Assembly (NCBI GenBank): GCA_016802295.1
Contig: JAESIW010000138.1
Location: 4,391,097-4,455,096 of the forward strand
Direction: 5' to 3'
Source: Brachionus rotundiformis
Lineage: Eukaryota > Rotifera > Eurotatoria > Ploima > Brachionidae
Length of the DNA stretch: 64,000 nt
Position numbers and translations under genes: made by a program. Below, in pieces: positions 57,386 to 64,000 of this stretch. Below the pieces are notes generated by a model. That model was not told the DNA's origin. It worked only from the letters and a program-made list of their open reading frames with translations, and searched no databases. Numbering within the stretch: position 1 is the stretch's first letter; each line of letters opens with the position of its first letter.

Positions 57386-58324
57386 ATGTCAAAAAAAATA
57401 ATTTTTGTCATAGTATGTTTTTTACTCTTGATAAATTTGTACTCACAAGTCTATTTTATCTTTCGTCCATCTGTGGTCAAAACAGTGCCAAGAAATGTAG
57501 AAAGAGATAAAGAAAAATTATTTCCTCCTGATTTTGTGGAACATGTTATGCAAAAGAAAATTTTGTTTATTGGCGGAGTTGGAAGATCTGGCACAACTTT
57601 GATGCGGTCAATACTAGATACGCATTCTTCAATAAACTGTGGACCTGAATCGCCATTTCTGAGCTATTTTCTTCGCTTTTACAGCGATCTCAAAAAAGAT
57701 ACAAGAACTACAAGCAAAACTGTCAAACGAGGCTATGAAGCAAACTTTTTAAATCGAGCCATAGCAATCTTTCTTGTATACTCAATGGAAAATAAGAATA
57801 AGGTTGGCAATATTTTATGTGAAAAGTTTCCATCAATAATGTCCATATCGTATGATCTGCACAAAACTTTGCCAAATGCCAAGTTTATTTACATGATCAG
57901 AGACGGAAGAGAAGTGGCTTTCTCATTCATCAAGAAACTAAAAAAGCCGAAAAATTTTGAGATGTTCAAGAAATTTGTGAATACTTGGAACAGGCAAAAT
58001 ATTCTATATCTGGATAATTGTGATCGAATGGGACCTGAGTTTTGTAAAAAAGTTTACTATAAGGACCTAATAACTGATACCAAGCATACATTGGAGCAAA
58101 TATGTGACTTTTTAGGTATTGACTGGACAGACAAGTTTTTGAACCATCATAATTATATTGGTTCGGAAGTGTTCGCCGTAAATGATGAATGGTCGTACAA
58201 TCAAATCAAAGAACCTATTACAAATAGTTCTTTTAATAGCTGGGTCGGTAAAATTGAAGGCTATAAAGCCGATTATATTCAAAAAAATTTTCAAATGTTT
58301 AAAATATTAGGTTTTTTGAAATAA
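57386..58324 (+). CDS. tyrosylprotein-sulfotransferase-like (TPST-like) Golgi enzyme
   Basis: Intronless, 312 residues. Type II anchor at residues 4-28. The PAPS 5'-phosphate loop is FIGGVGRSGTTLMRSILDTH (61-80); TPSTs have P where this has G in GV(P/G)RSGTT. The catalytic Glu position is kept (CGPESPF, E88; TPST has GEE). The 3'-phosphate site is MIRDGREVAFSFIKK (R172, S180). Further down come NTWNRQN, CKKVYYKDLI, FLGIDWTDKFLNHH, YNQIKEPI and WVGKI, all in TPST order. TPSTs sulfate tyrosines of secreted and membrane proteins in the trans-Golgi. It is shorter than typical TPSTs (~370) and divergent, so the acceptor may differ. Confidence 0.85.
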   Translation: MSKKIIFVIVCFLLLINLYSQVYFIFRPSVVKTVPRNVERDKEKLFPPDFVEHVMQKKILFIGGVGRSGTTLMRSILDTHSSINCGPESPFLSYFLRFYSDLKKDTRTTSKTVKRGYEANFLNRAIAIFLVYSMENKNKVGNILCEKFPSIMSISYDLHKTLPNAKFIYMIRDGREVAFSFIKKLKKPKNFEMFKKFVNTWNRQNILYLDNCDRMGPEFCKKVYYKDLITDTKHTLEQICDFLGIDWTDKFLNHHNYIGSEVFAVNDEWSYNQIKEPITNSSFNSWVGKIEGYKADYIQKNFQMFKILGFLK

Positions 58325-58415
58325 ATAAATAATTAATTTTAATAAATAATTCGAAGTTCAGCTGTTGAATTTAATCATAGACTAAAACTTCATATCGATA
58401 ATGCCATTAAGTTTC

Positions 58416-58515
58416 AGACCTAAACTGTCATAGTCCCTAAACGTCCATCCAAGCGTTTTTTTTTTAAATTAATTGATTATACAAATAATTTTAATTCGAA
58501 TTTAATTATTTAAAC
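58416..58515. repeat. ~90-bp repeat, copy B
   Basis: Counterpart of 56056-56160, with a ~10-bp insertion near its start; the central AATTAATTGATTATACAAAT is identical. Confidence 0.7.
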
Positions 58516-60233
58516 TTGAAATAAATTAACCTTGGTAAATATTTCTAAGTCAAATTTATTAATAAAAAGATTCATGAACTAGCGCTTCCTGATTTATTGC
58601 ACCTATTCTTAAATTTTATTGAAACCCGAAAGAAGCTCAACACTTTGGTCTTGGTTATGGACAAAAATCCAGGTATATTTTTTGAATTTAGATTTTGAAT
58701 TTTGATCAAGCAAAAATAACAGACGAGTTCAATTGTAATTCATTATAAATTTTCAAATAAATCTTTTTTTTATTTACTTCTTTATTTTTTTATTTTGTAA
58801 CAAATAAAATAATTTAATATAATATCGTTTTTTTAAATTCTTTAAATTTAATTAGGGCGTATTTCAGACCACCCGTATTTCTTTGCGCATAAATTCTAAA
58901 CTTGAAAAGTACCTATAATAATTTATATTACCATCTAATTATTAAGAAGAAAAGCTAATTAATTAAAACAGTCTCTAAATTTTAAATTAAAACCTCTAAC
59001 TTTTGATGTTTTCTTCAAATTTCACACATTATTGGAATTTTCTTTAGCTTTTATACAGTAATATACTAATAAAAATAATATAACAAAGGGTGAGTTCAAA
59101 ACATGTGGAAAATTATTAAATGAAAAAAATTGGTCATCATTCGATTTAAGAATTAAGAGATTCATCATGCAACTACTGGTTTTGCCTAAAACACTATCAT
59201 TGTGGACATCGAATTGCTATCTGTGCTAGAATGAAAAAATATAACTTTGATTTTTGGATTTACCAAGCGAATCTAATGGAAAAAGAAGAGCACCAAAAAA
59301 AATGCAGCCTAAAAAATTTTTTGTTTAATTAGCTTATTTTTCAATTAATAGCTTTTTTTTAAATAAAATATCTGATAATTTACTAAAATAGATGCTATTT
59401 TATTAGAATAGAGTATTTTTAATAAAATAGATAAAAACAAAATTTAGAGGAATGCAAAGAACATATGCCATTTTTTGGCCGTATTTTTATACGGTCCTAA
59501 AATTGGACCATCAAGCTGACTGATCAAGTGACCAACCGCTCACAGATTGGCCAGCTAAGCAGACACGGTCACGGGTTTTTTGGCCGGATTGAGGTCCGCT
59601 TGTACAGATTCCAACACTACTAAAAAGAGCTTCATTTAACTTCCCATTTCACTTTAAGCAATAATCTTGTAAAATTACCTATTAATTTAAATGTTTAAAA
59701 AACTTTCGTTCCTTTTTTGTTTCTTTTTATTTCGTTATTTTTAATAATAATAAACTTTATCCATTTACAGTTATTTTTTTTTCAATTAAAAAAGTTTTGG
59801 TATTAAAAAGTATGCGAGAATCGCACCCTTGCTTGAGTCCCTTAGGGTTGAAAAATTGAACAGATCTATCTAAAACAAAAGATATTTTTTCTTAGACAAT
59901 TGGGTAATAGCAAAATGTGTTATGACTTATTCGATTCAAAAAATCTATGAGATCAAAAAAGAATTAGAAAATTCTGAATTTCTTTCCAAATAAAAAATAT
60001 TGTAATATAAATCTAAAATCTTAATCTCAAAATATATTAGATTCTATATTTTTTTTTATTAATTTATTAATTTTAAACAAATCTAAAGTATTAACAAGTT
60101 ATTATTAAACTAATTATAACTTTACTATAAAATTTTAAGCTTTTTTAGGTTGTCCACGTTTTTGTTTATTAACAAATTCTGTCATGTTTTTTGTATGCAA
60201 ATATTCTTATAATCGAGCTATTAAAAGACACGA
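58516..60233. other. 1.7-kb intergenic region
   Basis: No gene. 59460-59610 is a GC-richer island in the A/T background (CTCACAGATTGGCCAGC, GACACGGTCACGGG) that does not translate sensibly and may be transposon-derived. Confidence 0.4.
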
Positions 60234-60269
60234 GTGGAGAATTTGTTGAGATATTTTTTATCTTCATTC

Positions 60270-63200
60270 TCAGGTATATATATTTGTCCAGACTTAACTC
60301 AAGCGGAGAGAATTCTGGGGAGGCAACTCAGAGACCAACGAAATAAGCTTAATGAACAAGAAGAACTTAAAAATTCGGAAGTCCGTTGGGGAATCAAAGA
60401 CTCTAAATTCATTAAGTACAAGATCAAAAGTACACAGAACAATGTCGCAGAACCTGGAAGATCGTCCCAAATCGGGAGGAGATCAGATCATTAATAATTC
60501 AAAATTTGTCAAGTTAAACCAATTAAAATGTTTTTACACTAATTCGACATCGCTTGTTAATAAGATTGATGAACTCATTAGCATTAACCAGTTGTTTGAT
60601 TCATTTGATATTCTGTTAATAGCAGAAACATGGTTTACTGATCACTTTAGCCCATCAATTCCAGGATACACTGCTTATAAAGCTAATCGAAAAACTCGTA
60701 TTGGTGGAGGCGTCTGTATTTTTTGTAAAGAAAGTTTAACTTCTTTTCCTATTGATGATCAAATTCTTAATTCAAATACAATTGAACAAGTATGGTGCTC
60801 CATCAAAGTTGGAATAGAAAACATTTTAATTGGTTGTATCTATAGACCTCCAGATTTCAACGATCAGGAGGCCCTTTTATCTATTTTTATAAGAGTTGGT
60901 GAACTTTTGTCTCATGGTTCCTATACTGGAGTTCTTATTTGTGGTGATCTTAATTTCCCTAACATTGACTGGACAAATGAACACTATAATATAGTTAATG
61001 ACTCGTCAAATTCTTTCTCAGCGAGATTTAGTGATACTCTCGATGATTTGTTTTTGATACAAAATGTTCATTCACCAACTTATCAATTAAGTTCAGGTGC
61101 TATTGGTAATATTTTGGACTTGGTTATTACAGAAGAGCAAAACCGTATTACTGAAATAAGTTATGGTCCACCTTTAGGTAAAGTAAACCGTGGACATCTC
61201 ACTTTAAACTGGACTTTGAATCTAAAAGAAAGTCAAGTGTCAAAGTTCTCTAGCCGGAAATTTTTGTTTAGTAAAGGTGATTATAAATCGATTTCTCAAC
61301 AGTTATTAGAAATCGATTGGTCTCATGAGATAAATAACTTAAACGTAAATGATGCTTATGATATTTTTCTGAAACATTATTCAAATATCTGCGATCGCTT
61401 TATACCAAAAGTAAATTTAATGAATAAAAAAAGCTTTGCTCCATGGTTGACAAAGGATGTTAAAAAGAAGTTAAGAAAAAAATTTTCATCTTGGCAAGCA
61501 TACAAAATGAGCGGATGGGTAAGCGAAAAATATCTTATTTTTTGTAACGCTAAAAAAGAGGCTGCTTCTGCAGTTAACATGGCTGTACGAACTTATGAAA
61601 CAAAACTAGCCAAACTCTCAAAATCAGATCCAAAACTTATATATAAATATATCAATAAAAAGAATAGAAACAGCTCAGGAATTAAGGCAATTAAAAATGC
61701 AAATAAAACAAGTCATAAGTGATCCTGATGACATTGTGGAATGCTTAAATAGATATTTTCAATCAGTATTTACGTTAGATGATGTATCTAAACCTTTTCC
61801 AGCTCTTGATAAAGTCACTAATTTTATTTGTCCTAATGATATTGGCAAGATTGTAAACAATGAAAAAGTTTTAAAGAAGCTGAACTCGCTAAATATACAC
61901 AAAACATGTGGCCCAGATCTTGTTAGTAATATTGTTTTAAAGAAGGCAGCAGTTGGTCTTGTGAGCCCAATCACATTATTGTTTAGATTATCTCTCTCAC
62001 AAGGAAAATTACCTTTAATTTGGAAAATGGCAAATGTGACACCCCTTTTTAAAAAAGGAAATAAGCTTGAGTCAAGCAATTATCGGCCGGTCTCACTTAC
62101 AAGTGGTATTTGCAAGATTCTCGAGAGTCTGGTCAAAGATCACATGTTAGCCTTTCTTTTAAACCTAAATCTTTTATCTGACGCACAACATGGATACATG
62201 CCAAAAAGATCATGTTCAACAAATTTACTTGAATCAATAGATTTTATCACATCAGCTCTAAACAAAGGATTATCTGTCGATATAATTTACACAGATTTTT
62301 CGAAAGCGTTTGACAGAGTATCGCATAGATTATTATTATATAAGCTTAAAAGATATGGTTTTATCGATATGATTTATTTTTGGATTAGTGATTTTCTCAG
62401 CGAGAGGAAACAAAGGGTAATTTTGGGTTCATCCATGTCAAGTTGGTTAGATGTAACCAGCGGAGTACCTCAAGGTTCAGTATTAGGACCTCTATTATTT
62501 TTGATATTTATAAACGATCTTTCGACTCGTTTAGTTAATAAATGTGAGAAATATGCCGATGATACTAAAGTTTTGTCTGTAATTAAAAGCTCCCAGGACA
62601 ATCTCGTACTTCAAAAAGATATAGACTCAATTTCAAGCTGGTCACTTACTTGGGCTTTGGATTTGAATATTGAAAAATGTAATGTAATGCATGTTGGCTC
62701 AAAAAATCCTGTGTTTAACTATACCATTTTTAGCAGATACGGTACAAAGAATTTATCTAAAACAATTCTCGAAAAAGATTTAGGTGTATATATTCAAAGT
62801 GACTTGAAATGGACTAACCAAGTAAAATATTGCACGAGTCGAGGAAATCGTATTTTAGCTATGATTAGAAAAAGTTTCAGAAATTTAAACATTGATACAT
62901 TGAGAATGCTCTACACAGCACTGGTTAGACCTCATTTAGAGTTTGCCATTAGTTCATGGTGTCCATTTCTTGAAAAAGATATTTTTGAAATCGAGAAAGT
63001 ACAAAGAAGAATGACAAAAATAATCCCTTCACTTCGAAAATTTGACTACTCTAAAAGACTTGAAATACTAAATTTAACTGATCTCAAAGTTAGAAGGATG
63101 AGAGGAGACTTAATCCAACTTTTTAAAGTTATTAAAAGATACGAAATTATCAATTTTGAAAATGGTATTAATTTTTCTCGAAACCAGTCGTATAGCTTAA

Positions 63201-63445
63201 GAAGACATGACAAATGTATAGTTAGAGAAGATGTGAAAAGTTGCATGCAACGATATCATTTTTTAACAAATCGAGTAGTTAATGTCTGGAATAGTCTACC
63301 TCAGTACATCGTCAATTCCGAATCAATCATTAATTTCAAAATTAGCCTGGACAAATGGCTCAAGAAACAGTCTAATTTACTGCCATAGCTTCGAAGAAGC
63401 TTAACCCAATAGGGTCGCAGTATTATTTACTACTACTACTACTAC
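60270..63445 (+). mobile_element. CR1-like LINE, nearly complete ORF2, 5'-truncated in ORF1, (TAC)n tail
   Basis: Begins inside the C-terminus of ORF1 (YICPDLTQAERILGRQLRDQ ... VRWGIKDSKFIKYK). It then carries ORF2 with an AP-endonuclease and reverse transcriptase, a ~55-bp 3' UTR and a TAC microsatellite (63428-63445). It is the best-preserved of at least four related copies in the window (19.6, 31.3, 55.3 and 60.3 kb). ATTAAAAG occurs near both ends (60221 and 63459), a possible 8-bp target duplication, though it is short and A/T-rich. Confidence 0.85.
60352..63388 (+). pseudogene. LINE ORF2 (endonuclease plus reverse transcriptase) with one frameshift
   Basis: First part 60352-61722 (456 codons): endonuclease with LIAETWFTDHF, GGVCIFCKES, IGCIYRPPDFND, GVLICGDLNFPNIDW and a late SxxxH-type GKVNRGHLTLNW. 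Second part 61697-63388 (563 codons): RT with CGPDLVSNIVLKKA, NYRPVSLTSGICKILESLV, DAQHGYMPKRSC, YTDFSKAFDRVSH, VPQGSVLGPLLFLIFINDL, the catalytic KYADDTKVL (62549 onward) and a thumb ending VVNVWNSLPQYIVN. The two parts overlap by about 26 bp in different frames, so a single 1-nt indel near 61690 separates them; no stop lies inside either part. ORF2 starts 5' of the end of ORF1 (overlap about 60352-60494). Confidence 0.85.
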
Positions 63446-64000
63446 CCTGCGGGACGATTAAAAGTTTGCCAAAAACGAATTGAACCTTTTTATAATCAAA
63501 CTAAAAAAATATAAAATTAAATTCTTGAATAAAATCTCTAAGCCAATTATCTAAATACATATTTTTTAAATTCAGGACAGTAAAATTTACAATAACTTTT
63601 AAAATCCTTATAAATTGTATTTATACCATTGTGTTTTTCAGATAAGTTAAATTTAATCAATAAATTAATTTATGTGCATTATTTTTTTGTTAAGTTTCCG
63701 CAGTATATTTTTTCCCGATGCGCTATTATGACATTCTGGTTCGGTGAAAAAATATGCTGATGTGTTAGTCCATTTATCCCAAATAATGGTAACGAGACAA
63801 TTAATCTATTGATTTTTAGTTGTGAGACCAATGAACGCGGTTAGTTTACAATGTTCAATTATTCTTTTTGGTAGGTAGGCAGTCTTTTATCAAGTTTCCG
63901 TGGAAAAAAAATTTATAAATTTTTTCATCAATTATAAATTCAATTAATTTATCAATGCATTTTTAAAATTTATCTGTCCATATGCCAAAGAAACCAGGCT
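63446..64000. other. intergenic, no gene seen
   Basis: A/T-rich flank of the LINE to the window end; no open frame or repeat recognised. Confidence 0.4.

Noticed and set aside
1..64000. CRISPR arrays, bacterial operons, phage features
   Set aside because: Spliced metazoan genes throughout; no regularly spaced direct repeats, and no prokaryotic ribosome binding sites or terminators are expected or seen.

Overview
This window comes from a very AT-rich animal nuclear genome. Most genes have short introns of about 43-60 bp with GT-AG ends, with a few introns of 1-2 kb. There are no operons. The gene set is metazoan: a Ral GTPase, an IL-17-like cytokine, a leucine-rich-repeat GPCR, SLC33A1, WDR4, DPH4, SLX9, a USP31/43-type deubiquitinase and a tyrosylprotein-sulfotransferase-like enzyme. 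Base composition, intron size, a RING/B-box-like NHL protein and several CR1-like LINEs point to a small spiralian. A monogonont rotifer (Brachionus-like) is my best guess, an inference rather than something the sequence proves.

Layout. 0.7-3.4 kb: two head-to-head genes 63 bp apart (zinc-finger/NHL-like protein, minus; SLX9/FAM207A, plus). 5.5-6.1 kb: IL-17-like secreted protein with a TATA box. 6.7-7.8 kb: LINE scraps around an assembly gap, then a tRNA-derived SINE-like head. 8.2-11.9 kb: a secreted AprA/PqaA-type alpha/beta hydrolase-like protein and a secreted sigma-class GST that appears to have lost its middle. 12.9-15.1 kb: orphan LRR-GPCR. 15.3-22.5 kb: decay zone with a broken gene, a piggyBac remnant, two dead LINEs, a second assembly gap, a repeated TTTACGTAAAATT motif and a truncated tRNA-Gly. 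22.5-25.8 kb: an intronless 1069-codon gene fusing DUF924, an FSH1-type serine hydrolase and ribonuclease-inhibitor-type LRRs. 27.7-28.0 kb: a fold-back element. 28.4-29.2 kb: a membrane-anchored methyltransferase-like gene. 29.3-31.1 kb: a LINE bounded by a perfect 18-bp target-site duplication. 32.2-33.1 kb: a FLYWCH-like remnant and a ~395-bp palindrome. 33.7-40.0 kb: the USP gene (3 exons).

41.6-51 kb: SLC33A1 (4 exons) followed by a hAT transposon with recognisable TIRs and TSD, then a reshuffled zone. Pieces of SLC33A1 and of neighbouring DNA recur there out of order around an unrecognised gene, a second ~391-bp palindrome and WDR4. 52.9-53.6 kb: Ral. 54-56 kb: LINE and fold-back remnants. 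56.7-58.3 kb: two intronless genes (DPH4 and a TPST-like sulfotransferase) between two copies of a ~90-bp repeat. 60.3-63.4 kb: a nearly complete CR1-like LINE whose ORF2 is interrupted by one frameshift, ending in (TAC)n.

The genes do not form one pathway. Housekeeping functions (ribosome assembly, tRNA m7G modification, diphthamide synthesis, acetyl-CoA import, Ral signalling, deubiquitination) sit among secreted or signalling genes (IL-17-like, LRR-GPCR, AprA-like, secreted GST, Golgi-type sulfotransferase). They are separated by layers of transposon debris.
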